Positions 51,385 through 61,348 of a stretch of 64,000 nt of DNA are shown here, piece after piece. The notes beneath the pieces are model-generated. The model was not told the origin of the DNA, searched no databases, and saw nothing but the letters and a program-made list of their open reading frames with translations. The DNA comes from Novosphingobium sp. AP12 (lineage in GTDB: Bacteria > Pseudomonadota > Alphaproteobacteria > Sphingomonadales > Sphingomonadaceae). How positions within the stretch are numbered: the first letter of the stretch is position 1; every line of letters begins with the position of its first letter. The stretch spans positions 1 through 64,000 of the forward strand of contig NZ_AKKE01000121.1 of the NCBI RefSeq assembly GCF_000281975.1, written 5' to 3'. The translations under genes and the position numbers were made by a program.

Positions 51385-52339
51385 GGCTCGCCCTCGCCAG
51401 AAGGTCGCCGTCCTGATCTCGGGCAGCGGCACCAACATGGCCGCCCTGCTCTACGCCAGCCGGGCGGCCGACTGCCCCTACGAGATCGTGCTGGTCGCCG
51501 CCAACGACCCCGAGGCGAAGGGTCTGCGCCTTGCAGAAGCCGAGGGCGTCGCGACTTTCGCGCTCAGCCACAAGGGGATGAAGCGCCCCGAACACGACGC
51601 GGCGATGGACGCCGCGATCCGCGCCAGCGGCGCGCAGTGGGTGGCGCTCGCCGGCTACATGCGCATCCTGACGCCCGAGTTCGTCGGCAAGTGGGAAGGC
51701 CGGATGGTCAACATCCACCCCTCGCTCCTGCCCAAGTACACCGGGCTCCACACCCACGACCGCGCGATCGAGGCGGGCGACAGCCACGGCGGCGTCAGCG
51801 TCCATCTGGTGACGGCGCAACTGGATGACGGCCCGGTCCTCGGCCAGACGCCGGTCGCCATCCTGCCCGGCGACACCGCCGACACCCTCGCCGCACGGGT
51901 GCTGATCGCCGAGCACCAGCTCTATTCGCGCTGCCTCGCCGACCTCGTCACCCGCGAGACGAGCCCCGAATGGCTGCTCCGGCGCGTGCGCGAGCGAGCC
52001 ATGGCCCAGCCCGAGGCGGAGGAAACCACCAGTCACGGCATGGCCTGTTTCGGCATCGTGAAGGGCAAGAAGTTCGCCTATTTCAGCGCCGACCACCATG
52101 GCGACGGCCGCGTGGCCCTGCTCGTCAAGATCAGCGGACCCGAGGAACAGGCCATGCTGATGGAGCAGGACGAAGAGCGCTACTTCCGCCCCGCCTATTT
52201 CGGTGATGGCTGGATCGGCATCCGCCTGGATCTCGGCGATACCGACTGGGACGCGGTTGCCGACTGGCTCGCCCGGTCGTGGCGCGCGGTGGCGCCGAAG
52301 AAGCTTGCCGCGCTGATGAACGCCGCCGACGGCTTCTGA
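51377..52339 (+). CDS. purN: Phosphoribosylglycinamide formyltransferase fused to an MmcQ/YjbR-like domain
   Basis: This is a 320-residue protein, whereas PurN is usually 190-215. Residues 8-200 are a complete GAR transformylase: [10 protein letters not shown] for phosphate binding, catalytic Asn112 and His114 in [13 protein letters not shown], and Asp150 in LDDGP. Residues about 218-315 match an MmcQ/YjbR fold: [48 protein letters not shown] and [14 protein letters not shown]. The frame is continuous, so it is a true fusion unless a sequencing error joined two genes. The TTG start at 51377 overlaps the purM stop by 8 bases. The added domain's role is unknown. Confidence 0.92.
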   Translation: MAEARPRQKVAVLISGSGTNMAALLYASRAADCPYEIVLVAANDPEAKGLRLAEAEGVATFALSHKGMKRPEHDAAMDAAIRASGAQWVALAGYMRILTPEFVGKWEGRMVNIHPSLLPKYTGLHTHDRAIEAGDSHGGVSVHLVTAQLDDGPVLGQTPVAILPGDTADTLAARVLIAEHQLYSRCLADLVTRETSPEWLLRRVRERAMAQPEAEETTSHGMACFGIVKGKKFAYFSADHHGDGRVALLVKISGPEEQAMLMEQDEERYFRPAYFGDGWIGIRLDLGDTDWDAVADWLARSWRAVAPKKLAALMNAADGF

Positions 52340-52342
52340 TCT

Positions 52343-52588
52343 TCAGACCTCGCTGTAGTCCACCTGGGGCCGGCTTTCGCGCGTGCCGCGGTAAAGCTTG
52401 GCCGGGTCCTGCGGGTCGCCGGCGATCATGACGTGGTCTTCGTGGACTTCGACCAGGGTGCCCGCGAAGGGAAAGCCTTCGAGGCTGCCGTTGACGCGGA
52501 AGCTCACGGTGTCACCGATCTTGAAGGTCTTCTCGTCGAAGTTGAATTCGAAGGGGCAGCTTTCGCTGGCTTCGCCCATGCCTTGCAT
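52343..52588 (-). CDS. Small conserved-looking protein, SH3/Tudor-like pattern
   Basis: This 81-residue acidic protein is not recognised with certainty. The middle (KIGDTVSFRVNGSLEGFPFAGTLVEVHEDHVMIAG) has the alternating hydrophobic and Gly pattern of small SH3- or Tudor-like beta barrels. One cysteine lies near the start (SCPFEFNF). GGAG lies 7 bases before the ATG at 52588, which supports a real gene. It converges with purN, 3 bases between stops. Confidence 0.65.
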   Translation of the reverse strand: MQGMGEASESCPFEFNFDEKTFKIGDTVSFRVNGSLEGFPFAGTLVEVHEDHVMIAGDPQDPAKLYRGTRESRPQVDYSEV

Positions 52589-52685
52589 CGTGCTTCTCCT
52601 TTGCGGGGCATCGTACAGCAGCGATCCAGGGTGGATCAAACCCAATCGCAAGAGATGGGCAGCGCCGCGCCGATATCGCGCCGGA

Positions 52686-52826
52686 TCAGTGCGAGGAGAG
52701 CGGCGCCGCGTGCGCTTCCATCGGGTTCAACCTCGTCGGCGCGTTCGTGCCCGATGCGAGCGACACGAGGACGGCACCCAGGAACGACAACGAAGCGGCT
52801 ATCATGATAGTCTTGCCCATCGACAT
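52686..52826 (-). CDS. Possible 46-residue membrane or exported peptide
   Basis: This short open frame codes for 46 residues starting MSMGKTIMIAASLSFLGAVL, a basic start and a hydrophobic segment of about 18 residues, then a polar tail (TNAPTRLNPMEAHAAPLSSH). AGGGGG lies 4-5 bases before the ATG at 52826. It occupies an otherwise empty gap of 369 bases (52589-52957) between the small protein gene and ndk. The evidence is the ribosome binding site and the signal-peptide-like pattern only. Confidence 0.4.
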   Translation of the reverse strand: MSMGKTIMIAASLSFLGAVLVSLASGTNAPTRLNPMEAHAAPLSSH

Positions 52827-52896
52827 TCAGCCCCCTGAACGAGGCCCACATCCGGACCTGCGGCGGGGCTTACCGTCGCCGGACGAGTCGCTGCAA

Positions 52897-52923
52897 AGAA
52901 AAAGGCCGCCGAAACCGGCGACC
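52897..52923 (-). terminator. Rho-independent terminator of ndk
   Basis: On the minus strand GGTCGCCG-GTTT-CGGCGGCC is followed by a T-run (A-run at 52897-52903 on the plus strand). The 8-bp stem has one G-T pair. It lies 35 bases after the ndk stop. Confidence 0.82.
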
Positions 52924-52957
52924 TTCGTCCTTGTTACAGAGATTTAATCCCCGCGCT

Positions 52958-53380
52958 TCAGCCGACCAGTTCTTCCGGCTTGAAGAAGTAGGCGATCTCG
53001 ATCGCGGCGTTCTCTTCCGAGTCCGAACCGTGGACCGAGTTGGCTTCGATCGATTCGGCGAGTTCCTTGCGGATCGTGCCGGCATCGGCGTTCTCGGGGT
53101 TGGTGGCGCCCATGATGTCGCGGTTGCGCTTCACGGCGTCCTCGCCCTCGAGGACCTGGACCACGACCGGGCCCGAGATCATGAACGAAACCAGGTCGTT
53201 GAAGAAAGGACGCTCGGCGTGGACGGCGTAGAAGCCCTCAGCCTGCTCCTTGGACATCTGGATGCGCTTCGAGGCGACGACGCGCAGGCCGGCTTCCTCG
53301 AGCATCTTGGTGACCGCGCCGGTCAGGTTGCGGCGGGTGGCGTCGGGCTTGATGATCGAGAAGGTGCGGGTGACGGCCAT
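52958..53380 (-). CDS. ndk: Nucleoside diphosphate kinase
   Basis: This 140-residue enzyme balances nucleoside triphosphates by phosphate transfer through His117 (ANSVHGSDS). Other conserved parts are [26 protein letters not shown] and [18 protein letters not shown]. Length is exact for the family. It lies downstream of pepA-holC on the same strand but with a 127-base gap, so it may have its own promoter; a good terminator follows. Confidence 0.98.
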   Translation of the reverse strand: MAVTRTFSIIKPDATRRNLTGAVTKMLEEAGLRVVASKRIQMSKEQAEGFYAVHAERPFFNDLVSFMISGPVVVQVLEGEDAVKRNRDIMGATNPENADAGTIRKELAESIEANSVHGSDSEENAAIEIAYFFKPEELVG

Positions 53381-53507
53381 GGGACGGTTCCTTGCAGATA
53401 CGGTGCGTGAATGTTGCGCGGGCCCCTAGCCGGGTTTGCGGGAAGCGGCAAGTCGAGTGTCGAGACGGTCACGCCGCCGTACCCGTCGCGGCGCGCACCG
53501 ACGGCCG

Positions 53508-53945
53508 TCAGCCCGCCTGGACCCAGCGGCCGCCGTCCTGCTTCCAGTAGAAGTGCTCGACGCCCTCCCGCGCGCGCAGGTCGCGCCAGACCTGGCGGGC
53601 GTGCTGGACCGTTTCGTCGTCGAACAGGAAGAAGGTGCGCGCGAAAGGGCTCGCCCCCTCGCGCCACCGGCCGTCGGCGATGGCGAGAAAAGTCGCGCCG
53701 TTGGCCGGCTCGGGCGTCTCCGAGAGAAGGATCGGCTGGCGCTCCTCGTGCCCCTCGCCCGCCTGGCCGTGGGCGAGGAAGGTCTCCGGCCCCAGCGACC
53801 ACAGCGCGCGCGAGATACGCTCGCGCTGCTGCGGATCGCCCGAGACGACGAGCAGGCGCGAACCGTCCGAGACCACCTTGCGGGCGATCAGCGGCAACGC
53901 CGCCTCGGCGGGGTCGCGGCTCAGCTGGTAGAAGTCCACGCGCAC
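53508..53945 (-). CDS. holC: DNA polymerase III chi subunit (HolC)
   Basis: This 145-residue protein couples the clamp loader to single-stranded-DNA-binding protein. It starts VRVDFYQLSRDPAEAALPLIARKV and contains SRALWSLGPETFLAHGQ, then QPILLSETPEPANGATFLAIADG, the usual HolC order. The start is GTG 53945 with GGGGGAG 6 bases upstream; the longer open frame to 54233 runs into pepA and is rejected. It follows pepA by 23 bases, the conserved pepA-holC pair of proteobacteria. Confidence 0.9.
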   Translation of the reverse strand: MRVDFYQLSRDPAEAALPLIARKVVSDGSRLLVVSGDPQQRERISRALWSLGPETFLAHGQAGEGHEERQPILLSETPEPANGATFLAIADGRWREGASPFARTFFLFDDETVQHARQVWRDLRAREGVEHFYWKQDGGRWVQAG

Positions 53946-53968
53946 GAGCCGCTCCCCCGGATTGCCGA

Positions 53969-55432
53969 TCAGGCTTCGAGGGTGTCGCGCACGAAGCGGT
54001 CGAGCAGGCGCACGCCGAAGCCCGAGGCGCCCTTGTCCCAGGTCGCGCCGGGCTTGTCGGTCCACACGGTGCCCGCGATGTCGAGGTGCGCCCAGGGCGT
54101 ATCGTTCTCGATGAAACGAGCCAGGAACTGCGCCGCCGTGATCGAGCCGCCGGAGCGCGGCCCGACGTTGCGGATGTCCGCGATCGGGCTGTCGATCATC
54201 TTGTCGTAGGCCGGGCCCATCGGCATGCGCCACAGCCGGTCGCCCGAGGCATCGCCGGCCGCATTCAGCTGCGCGGCGAGATCGTCGTTGTTCGAGAACA
54301 GGCCGGCGTATTCATGCGCCAGGCTGAGGATGATCGCGCCGGTCAGCGTGGCGAGGTCGACGATCTTGGCGGGCTTGTATTCGCGCTGCACGAAAGTCAG
54401 CGCATCGCACAGGACGAGACGCCCTTCGGCGTCGGTGTTGATGACCTCGATGGTCTGGCCCGACATCGAGGTGACGACGTCGCCGGGGCGCTGGGCGTTG
54501 CCGTCGGGCATGTTCTCGACGAGGCCGCACAGGCCGATGACGTTGGCCTTCGCCTTGCGGAGCGCGAGCGCGAGCATCGTGCCCGCCACCGCGCCGGCGC
54601 CGCCCATGTCCCACTTCATGTCTTCCATGCCGGCGGCCGGCTTGATCGAGATGCCGCCGGTGTCGAAGGTCACGCCCTTGCCGACGAAGGCCACGGGCTT
54701 CTCGCCCTCGGGGCCGCCCAGCCATTCCATGACGAGGATGCGCGCGGGCCGCACCGACCCCTGCGCGACGCCGAGCAGCGAGCCCATGCCGAGTTCGCCC
54801 ATCTCCTTGTCGTCGAGCACGCGAATCTTCAGGCCGGTGCCTTCCATGCGCGCCTTGCAGCGCTCCACGAAGCTCTCGGGATAGATGATGTTGGCGGGCT
54901 CGGTGACGAGTTCGCGGGTGAAGGAAACGCCTGCCGCAATGGCCTGCTCGACTTCCCACGCCGCCTCGGTGCCTTCCGGCGCGCCGACCACGGTGATGTC
55001 GGTCAGGCTCGGCCTCGCGTCGGGCTTCAGCTTGGTGTGGTACACGTCATGGCGCCACGAACGCAGCACCGCGCCCAGCAGCGCGCCGGCAGCTTCTTCA
55101 GCGGTGAGGCCGGCGCCGGTCAGGTCGAGCGTCAGCGCGGTCTCGCCGCTGGTCAGGTACTTGGCGACGACGGACGCGCCCGCGCGCTCGATCGCGCCCT
55201 TGCGGTCCTTGGCCGAAGCCTCGCCGATGCCGGCTAGCGCCACGCGCACGACTTGGCCGCCGCGATCCACATATCCCTCGAAGACCTGCCCCGCCTTGCC
55301 CGAGAACCGTGCCATCTTCGCACCACCTGCCAGCACCGGCTCGATGTCGGCGGGCACCGCGTCCTGGTTTACGAAGCGGGCAACGAGGCGTGCAGAAGTG
55401 TCGGCAGCCGCGTCAAGGAACTGGATCTTCAT
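53969..55432 (-). CDS. pepA: Leucyl aminopeptidase (cytosol aminopeptidase, M17)
   Basis: This is a 487-residue two-metal aminopeptidase. The signature NTDAEGRL lies near residue 340; metal ligands come from GKGVTFDTGGISIKP and DMGGAGAVAGTM, and ENMPDGNAQRPGDV is also typical. The N-terminal domain (1-160) is the less conserved PepA hexamer domain. ATG 55432 has AGGAG 5 bases upstream. It is the first gene of pepA-holC and diverges from lptD. Confidence 0.96.
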   Translation of the reverse strand: MKIQFLDAAADTSARLVARFVNQDAVPADIEPVLAGGAKMARFSGKAGQVFEGYVDRGGQVVRVALAGIGEASAKDRKGAIERAGASVVAKYLTSGETALTLDLTGAGLTAEEAAGALLGAVLRSWRHDVYHTKLKPDARPSLTDITVVGAPEGTEAAWEVEQAIAAGVSFTRELVTEPANIIYPESFVERCKARMEGTGLKIRVLDDKEMGELGMGSLLGVAQGSVRPARILVMEWLGGPEGEKPVAFVGKGVTFDTGGISIKPAAGMEDMKWDMGGAGAVAGTMLALALRKAKANVIGLCGLVENMPDGNAQRPGDVVTSMSGQTIEVINTDAEGRLVLCDALTFVQREYKPAKIVDLATLTGAIILSLAHEYAGLFSNNDDLAAQLNAAGDASGDRLWRMPMGPAYDKMIDSPIADIRNVGPRSGGSITAAQFLARFIENDTPWAHLDIAGTVWTDKPGATWDKGASGFGVRLLDRFVRDTLEA

Positions 55433-55527
55433 GGATTCTCCTGGATTTCCCCGGTGAAGCGCCGATGTTGTGCGCTTCACCGCATGACTGGATTGCAGTT
55501 AGGCACAGCCGGTGCGATAGGCAAGCC

Positions 55528-57903
55528 ATGCTCCCCGCCGCGCAGATTCCGCTGCAAGCCCCTTACCGTGTCCTGGCCCGCAACGCGGCCCTTACCCCGG
55601 ATAGCCGCTTGCGACCCCTCTCGCTGCGTGCGCTGGCCTTCGGGATCGTCGCGGCTCCGCTGCTCTGGGCCCTGCCCGGCGCGGCCCTTGCGCAGGACCT
55701 CTCGCGTCCGGTCGAGGCCATCCCGATCGAAGGCGCACCGCCGGCCCCGCCCGCCACGCCCGCCTCCGCCGACGCCGAGCCCGTCGCCTTCGAGGCGAAC
55801 GAAGTGACCTATGCGCAGAACGACGAAAAGGTCACTGCCGAGGGCAACGTGGTGCTGCGCCGCCGTGACGAGAAGGGCAACGTGCAGTCGGTCCGCTCCG
55901 ACGCGGTGACCTGGGACCGCAACACCGGCAAGATCCTCGCCACCGGCAACGTGCGGCTCGTCGACCAGGACGGCAACCAGCTCTACACGGAAAGTGTCGA
56001 GCTGACCGACGAGCTGAAGACCGGCATGATGGAGAACATGCTCCTCGTCATGCGCGAGGGCGGACGCATGGCCGCGCTCAAGGGCGAGCGCATCGCCAAC
56101 GGCGACGTCATCCTCAACCAGGCGGCCTACACAGGCTGCGACGTCACCGACGACGCCGGCTGCCCCAAGAAACCGACGTGGCGCATCGTCGCCAAGCAGG
56201 TGATCTATTCCGACGCGCAGAAGCAGGTGCGCTTCAAGGATGCGCGGATCGAACTGTTCGGCCTCGTCCAGCTGCCGCTGGTGGGGCTGACGATCAGCAC
56301 GACCGGCGGTTCGGTCTCGGGCTTCCTGGTGCCGGACATCCGTTCGAGCCCGTCGAACGGCTTCGAGCTGGCGCAGTCGTACTTCTGGAAGATCTCCGAG
56401 AACCGCGACCTCACCGGCACGCTTTCGGCCTTCACCGAATCGGCGCCGATGGGCCAGATCGAGTATCGCGCCCTCACCGACAACGGCGCCTACCAGATCA
56501 CCGGTTACGCCACCGCCAGCAGCAAGATCCCGATCTTCGGGGGAACCGACACCACGCCGGACGGCCAGAGGGCATTTCGCGGCTACCTCTTCGCCAACGG
56601 CCGCTTCCAGCTCGACGAGAACTGGAGCGTCACCGGCTCGATCCGCCGCTCGACCGACCGCACCTTCCTGCGGCGCTACGACATCAGCCGCGACGACCGC
56701 CTGCGCTCGATGATCGAGGTCGAGCGGATCGATCAGGACAGCTACCTTTCGATCGCCGGCTACAACTCGCAAACGATGCAGTCGGACCGCGCGCAGGGGC
56801 AGATTCCCTACGCGCTGCCGGTGATCGACTATCGCCGCCACTTCGCCGACCCGATCCTGGGCGGCAAGATCGAGACGCAGCTCAATACCCTCGCCATCAC
56901 CCGGACGGACGGGCAGGACACCCAGCGCGCCTTCGCCAGCGGGCAATGGTCGCTGCGCCGGCTGACCGGGATGGGCCAGGAACTGACGCTGACCGGCCTC
57001 GTGCGCGGCGACATCTACCATTCGGACGAGAACGCCGACACGCTGACTCCGCTCTACCGCGGCACCGAAGGCTGGCAGGGCCGAGGCGTCGCCACCGCCG
57101 CGTTCGACGTGAAGTGGCCGCTGCTCGGCCAGATCTTCGGGGGCACGCAGGTTCTGACGCCCCGCCTGCAGGTCGTCGCCAGCCCCAAGATCAAGAACCT
57201 CGCCATTCCCAACGAGGATTCCCGCGCGATCGAACTGGACACCGGCAACCTCTTCGCGATCAACCGCTTCCCGGGCTATGACCGGATCGAGGACGGGGTG
57301 CGCTTCACTTACGGCTTCGACTGGAACTTCGAATTGCCGCGCTGGCGGATCAAGAGCACGATCGGCCAGTCGGTCCGCCTGAGCAACCGGGCGGCGGTGC
57401 TGCCCAACGGCACCGGCCTTGCCAACCGCACCTCCGACATCGTCGGCCGCACCGAGGTCCGCTACCGCGACTTCATCAACCTGGTCCACCGATTCCGCGT
57501 GGACAAGGACACCCTCGCAGTGCGCCGCAACGAATTCGACGCGGTGATCGGCAACACCCGGTCCTATATCGAAGTCGGCTATACCAAGCTCAACCGCGAC
57601 ATCGCCAACGACATCGAGGATCTCCAGGACCGCGAGGAACTGCGCGCCGCCGGCCGTATCGCCTTCGCCAACTACTGGTCGCTGTTCGGCTCGGCGGTGG
57701 TCAACATGACCGATCGCCGCGAAGACCCGCTGACCGGCTCGAACGGCTTCCAGCCCCTGCGCACCCGCCTGGGCGCCGCCTACGAGGACGACTGCCTGCA
57801 GATCGCCCTCACCTGGCGGCGTGACTACGTGGCCCTGGGCGACGTGAAGAAGGGCGATTCGTTCCAGCTGCGCTTTGCCCTGAAGAACATCGGGGCACAC
57901 TGA
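55528..57903 (+). CDS. lptD: LPS assembly outer-membrane protein LptD
   Basis: This 791-residue outer-membrane barrel inserts lipopolysaccharide into the outer leaflet. An unusually long basic N-terminal region leads to the hydrophobic signal (ALAFGIVAAPLLWALPGAALAQ). The OstA-like N-domain (about 85-190) has FEANEVTYAQNDEKVTAEGNV and AVTWDRNTGKILATGNVRL. Two cysteines (GCDVTDDAGCP) follow, then the barrel (from about 230 to the end, SVSGFLVPDIRSSPSNGFE and later). ATG 55528 is chosen; a start nearer the hydrophobic segment is possible. It is first in lptD-surA-pdxA-rsmA, the same order as in E. coli. Confidence 0.94.
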   Translation: MLPAAQIPLQAPYRVLARNAALTPDSRLRPLSLRALAFGIVAAPLLWALPGAALAQDLSRPVEAIPIEGAPPAPPATPASADAEPVAFEANEVTYAQNDEKVTAEGNVVLRRRDEKGNVQSVRSDAVTWDRNTGKILATGNVRLVDQDGNQLYTESVELTDELKTGMMENMLLVMREGGRMAALKGERIANGDVILNQAAYTGCDVTDDAGCPKKPTWRIVAKQVIYSDAQKQVRFKDARIELFGLVQLPLVGLTISTTGGSVSGFLVPDIRSSPSNGFELAQSYFWKISENRDLTGTLSAFTESAPMGQIEYRALTDNGAYQITGYATASSKIPIFGGTDTTPDGQRAFRGYLFANGRFQLDENWSVTGSIRRSTDRTFLRRYDISRDDRLRSMIEVERIDQDSYLSIAGYNSQTMQSDRAQGQIPYALPVIDYRRHFADPILGGKIETQLNTLAITRTDGQDTQRAFASGQWSLRRLTGMGQELTLTGLVRGDIYHSDENADTLTPLYRGTEGWQGRGVATAAFDVKWPLLGQIFGGTQVLTPRLQVVASPKIKNLAIPNEDSRAIELDTGNLFAINRFPGYDRIEDGVRFTYGFDWNFELPRWRIKSTIGQSVRLSNRAAVLPNGTGLANRTSDIVGRTEVRYRDFINLVHRFRVDKDTLAVRRNEFDAVIGNTRSYIEVGYTKLNRDIANDIEDLQDREELRAAGRIAFANYWSLFGSAVVNMTDRREDPLTGSNGFQPLRTRLGAAYEDDCLQIALTWRRDYVALGDVKKGDSFQLRFALKNIGAH

Positions 57904-58123
57904 TCCACCCTCGCCCGGGCGCGCGGGAGCGCTTTTCCGACATTGCCCGGAAACATCTGGCCCGCCATTGGCACACTTTGGCAAAGCCGCTATCGGGTGT
58001 GCTCATTTTCAGTTAAGCCGCCGCCGGGCACAGCGCGGGAACGGTGCGGCAGGTGGCCTGAAACGGGGCCTTCTGCTCGATTGTGATACGGCCGAGCCGG
58101 TCGAAGACGGGATTGAAATCACG

Positions 58124-59482
58124 GTGCAAGCAGTAAATCGCAGCAGGTTCATCAAGCGCGCCATCCTTTGTGTCGGGAGCCTCGCCGCCATGTCGACCGC
58201 GCTTGGCGCCGGTCTGGCACACGCCCAGTCCGCACCCCAGGGCGAGATCGTCATTCCCGACGACGTGAAGATCTTCGGCAACGACAACCCCAACATGCGC
58301 CGTGCCACCGCGGTCGTGAACGGCGACGTCATCACCGGCACCGACGTCGACCAACGCCTCGCGCTCATCGTCGCGGCCAACCAGGGCAAGATCGACGACG
58401 AGGAAATGAAGCGCCTGCGCCTGCAGATCCTGCGCAACCTCATCGACGAGACGCTGCAGATCCAGGAAGCCAAGGCCGCCGACATCGAAGTCGCCCAGGC
58501 CGAGGTCGACCAGTCCTACGCCCGCGTCGCCACGCAGAACTTCAACCAGAACACGGGCGCAATGGATGCCTACCTCAAGCGGGTCGGCTCCTCGCCGGAA
58601 TCGCTCAAGCGCCAGATCCGCGGCGAGCTGTCGTGGCAGCGCCTGCTCCAGCGCAACGTCCAGCCGTTCATCAACGTCTCCGACGACGAAGTGAACGAGA
58701 ACCTCGCGCGCATGAAGGCCGCGAAGGGCACCGAGGAATACCGGCTCGGCGAAATCTACCTCTCGGCAGCGCCCGACGCGCGCCAGCAGGTCTACGAAAA
58801 CGCGACCAAGATCGTCCAGCAGCTGCGCACGGGCGGCAGCTTCGTCGCCTACGCGCGCCAGTATTCCGAGGCCACCACGGCATCGGTCGGCGGCGATCTC
58901 GGCTGGGTGCGCCTGGCCCAGCTCCCGGGCGAACTGCAGGTCGCCGCGCGCGACATGGAGCAGGGCCAGCTCGTCGGCCCGATCGAGGTCCCCGGCGGCT
59001 TCGACATCCTCTACCTGATCGACAAGCGCCAGGTCCTCACCGCCGATCCGCGCGACGCGATCCTCGCGCTCAAGCAGATCTCGATGCCCTTCCCCAAGGG
59101 CATCAGCGAGGCCGAAGCCGGCAAGCGCGCCGAAGCCTTCTCCACCGCGATGAAGGTCGCCAAGGGCTGCGGCGACGTCGACAAGGTCGCCACCGGCCTC
59201 GGCGCTCAGGTCGTCACCAACGACCAGGTCAAGGCGCGCGACCTTCCCGCCCAAATCCAGACCTCCGTCCTCCAGCTCTCCCCCGGCGAGACGCTGCCGC
59301 CGTTCGGCTCGCTCGAGGACGGCATCCGCATCCTCATGCTCTGCGGCCGCGACGATCCGCAGACCGACACCGGCCCGAGCTTCGAGCAGCTGCAGGCGCA
59401 GCTCGAGGACGACCGCGTCAACAAGCGCGCGCAGACCTACCTGCGCGACCTGCGGCGTGACGCTGTCATCGAATACAACTGA
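58124..59482 (+). CDS. surA: Periplasmic chaperone/peptidyl-prolyl isomerase (SurA family)
   Basis: This is a 452-residue protein with a signal peptide (FIKRAILCVGSLAAMSTAL, cleavage near AHAQS). The SurA N-terminal domain follows (RATAVVNGDVITGTDVDQRLAL, then LRLQILRNLIDETLQIQEA). One clear parvulin domain is next (EYRLGEIYLSAAP, ending GGDLGWVRLAQLP and VEVPGGFDILYLID-like strands). A second parvulin region is degenerate. It helps outer-membrane proteins such as LptD fold. The GTG at 58124 is the best start before the signal; no strong ribosome binding site is visible, and the 220-base gap after lptD may carry its own promoter. Confidence 0.9.
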   Translation: MQAVNRSRFIKRAILCVGSLAAMSTALGAGLAHAQSAPQGEIVIPDDVKIFGNDNPNMRRATAVVNGDVITGTDVDQRLALIVAANQGKIDDEEMKRLRLQILRNLIDETLQIQEAKAADIEVAQAEVDQSYARVATQNFNQNTGAMDAYLKRVGSSPESLKRQIRGELSWQRLLQRNVQPFINVSDDEVNENLARMKAAKGTEEYRLGEIYLSAAPDARQQVYENATKIVQQLRTGGSFVAYARQYSEATTASVGGDLGWVRLAQLPGELQVAARDMEQGQLVGPIEVPGGFDILYLIDKRQVLTADPRDAILALKQISMPFPKGISEAEAGKRAEAFSTAMKVAKGCGDVDKVATGLGAQVVTNDQVKARDLPAQIQTSVLQLSPGETLPPFGSLEDGIRILMLCGRDDPQTDTGPSFEQLQAQLEDDRVNKRAQTYLRDLRRDAVIEYN

Positions 59483-59503
59483 TCGACCAGGGCGGGTGCC
59501 GTG

Positions 59504-60505
59504 ATGACTGTTGCGGCCCCGCTCGCCGTATCCCTTGGCGATCCCGCCGGCATCGCGCCCGAGGTGATCGTCGAAGCATGGGCCCGGCGCGTTGAAGAGG
59601 GGCTCGCGCCCTTCTTCGTCGTCGGCGGCGCCTCCGTGCTGCGCGCCGCCGCCGCCACGCGCGGCATCGACCTGCCGATCGCGCTCATTTCAAGTCCTCT
59701 CGACGCTTCCGCCTTTGCGACGGCCCTCCCGGTGCTCGGCGACGAGGATTGCGCGCCCTCGCCCGGCATGCCGACGCTGGGCGGCGCCCGCCTTGCGCTT
59801 CACTCGCTGACCCTTGCCACCGCGCTCGCTTTGTCGGGCGAGGCCGGCGCGGTCGTCACCGGACCGATCGCCAAGTCGAAGCTCGCCGAAGTCGGTTTCA
59901 CCCAGCCCGGCCAGACCGAATTCCTCGCCGACGCCTGCGGTGTCCCCCATGGCGACGCCGTGATGATGCTCGCCGGACCGTCGCTGCGCACGGTCCCGCT
60001 GACTGTCCATGAAGCCCTCGCCGCGGTCCCGGGCCTCGTCACCCGCGAGCTGATCGAGCGCAAGGCGCGCATCGTCGCCCACGCCCTCGCCCGCGACTTC
60101 GGCCTCGCCGCGCCGCGCATCGCGATCACGGGGCTCAATCCCCACGCCGGCGAGGACGGCCGCATGGGCACCGAGGACCGCGACATCATCGCCCCCGCCA
60201 TCGCCGCCCTGCGCGCCGAGGGCCTTGCCGTCACCGGCCCCCACCCCGCCGACGCGCTGTTCGCGGCGCACGAGCGGGCGCACTACGACGTGGCGCTCTG
60301 CATGTACCACGATCAGGCGCTGATCCCGATCAAGACGCTCGACTTCGACCAGGGCGTGAACGTGACGCTCGGCCTGCCGATCGTGCGCACCTCGCCCGAC
60401 CACGGCACTGCCTTCGCCATTGCCGGCAAGGGCACGGCGAGCGCGGGCGCCATGATCGCTGCGATCCGTATGGCCGGGCAATGCGCCGCCAGGAGAGCGT
60501 CATGA
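59504..60505 (+). CDS. pdxA: 4-hydroxythreonine-4-phosphate dehydrogenase
   Basis: This 333-residue NAD-dependent enzyme of vitamin B6 synthesis has [19 protein letters not shown] at the start and [24 protein letters not shown]. The metal-binding histidines are in [11 protein letters not shown] and [16 protein letters not shown], and it ends [20 protein letters not shown]. All are conserved in PdxA. GTG at 59501 or ATG at 59504 are both possible; the ATG is used. It overlaps rsmA by ATGA. Confidence 0.96.
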   Translation: MTVAAPLAVSLGDPAGIAPEVIVEAWARRVEEGLAPFFVVGGASVLRAAAATRGIDLPIALISSPLDASAFATALPVLGDEDCAPSPGMPTLGGARLALHSLTLATALALSGEAGAVVTGPIAKSKLAEVGFTQPGQTEFLADACGVPHGDAVMMLAGPSLRTVPLTVHEALAAVPGLVTRELIERKARIVAHALARDFGLAAPRIAITGLNPHAGEDGRMGTEDRDIIAPAIAALRAEGLAVTGPHPADALFAAHERAHYDVALCMYHDQALIPIKTLDFDQGVNVTLGLPIVRTSPDHGTAFAIAGKGTASAGAMIAAIRMAGQCAARRAS

Positions 60506-61332
60506 CCAAGCCTGCCCTGCCGCCCTTGCGCGAAGTCATCGCCCGCCACGGCCTCTCCGCCTCCAAGGCGCTCGGCCAGAACTTCCTGCTCGACGAACAG
60601 CTGCTCGATCGCATCGCCGCAATTCCGGGATCGCTGGAGGGCCAGCAGGTCCTCGAAGTCGGCCCCGGCCCCGGCGGCCTGACCCGCGCCCTGCTACGCG
60701 CGGGCGCCGTCGTCACCGCGATCGAGATGGACCGCCGCTGCCTTCCCGCCCTCGCCGAACTGGGCGAGGCGTTCCCCGGCAAGCTCAGGGTCATCGAGGG
60801 CGACGCGCTCAAGATCGACCCGAAAACACTGTTCGACGGCCCCTATCACATCGCCTCGAACCTGCCGTACAACGTAGGCACGGCACTGTTCACCGGCTGG
60901 CTGTCGAGCGAGGCGTGGCCGCCGCAGTGGCTCTCCCTGACGCTGATGTTCCAGGAAGAAGTCGCCCGCCGCATCATCGCCGAGCCGGACATTTCGGCCT
61001 ATGGCCGGCTCGCCGTGCTGGCGCAGTGGCGCTCGGTGCCGAAGCTCGCCTTGAAGGTCCACCGCAGCGCCTTCACGCCGCCGCCCAAGGTCATGTCCGC
61101 GATCGTCCACGTCGTCCCCGACGCCGCGCCCGATGGCGTCTCGATGCGCGTGTTGGAGCGCGTCACCGAAGCTGCCTTCGGCCAGCGCCGCAAGATGCTG
61201 CGCCAGAGCCTGAAGGGTATGCCGGGCGCGCTGGACGCGCTCGAAACTCTCGGCATCGACGCCCAGCGCCGCGCCGAGACGCTGTCGGTGGAAGAGTTCG
61301 TGAGCGTGGCGAAAGTGCTGACACGCAAGTGA
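60502..61332 (+). CDS. rsmA: 16S rRNA dimethyladenosine transferase (KsgA/RsmA)
   Basis: This 276-residue SAM-dependent enzyme dimethylates two adjacent adenines in the 3' loop of 16S rRNA. Motifs are [33 protein letters not shown] (SAM), IEGDALKID and the catalytic [12 protein letters not shown]. The ATG at 60502 has AGGAG at 60491-60495 and overlaps the pdxA stop. It is the last gene of the lptD operon. Confidence 0.97.
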   Translation: MTKPALPPLREVIARHGLSASKALGQNFLLDEQLLDRIAAIPGSLEGQQVLEVGPGPGGLTRALLRAGAVVTAIEMDRRCLPALAELGEAFPGKLRVIEGDALKIDPKTLFDGPYHIASNLPYNVGTALFTGWLSSEAWPPQWLSLTLMFQEEVARRIIAEPDISAYGRLAVLAQWRSVPKLALKVHRSAFTPPPKVMSAIVHVVPDAAPDGVSMRVLERVTEAAFGQRRKMLRQSLKGMPGALDALETLGIDAQRRAETLSVEEFVSVAKVLTRK

Positions 61333-61348
61333 GCGGGCCGGGCGGACT

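Noticed and set aside
55477..57984. Minus-strand open frame of about 835 codons
   Set aside because: It is the antisense frame of lptD, with no motif and low-complexity Val/Arg/Gly content.
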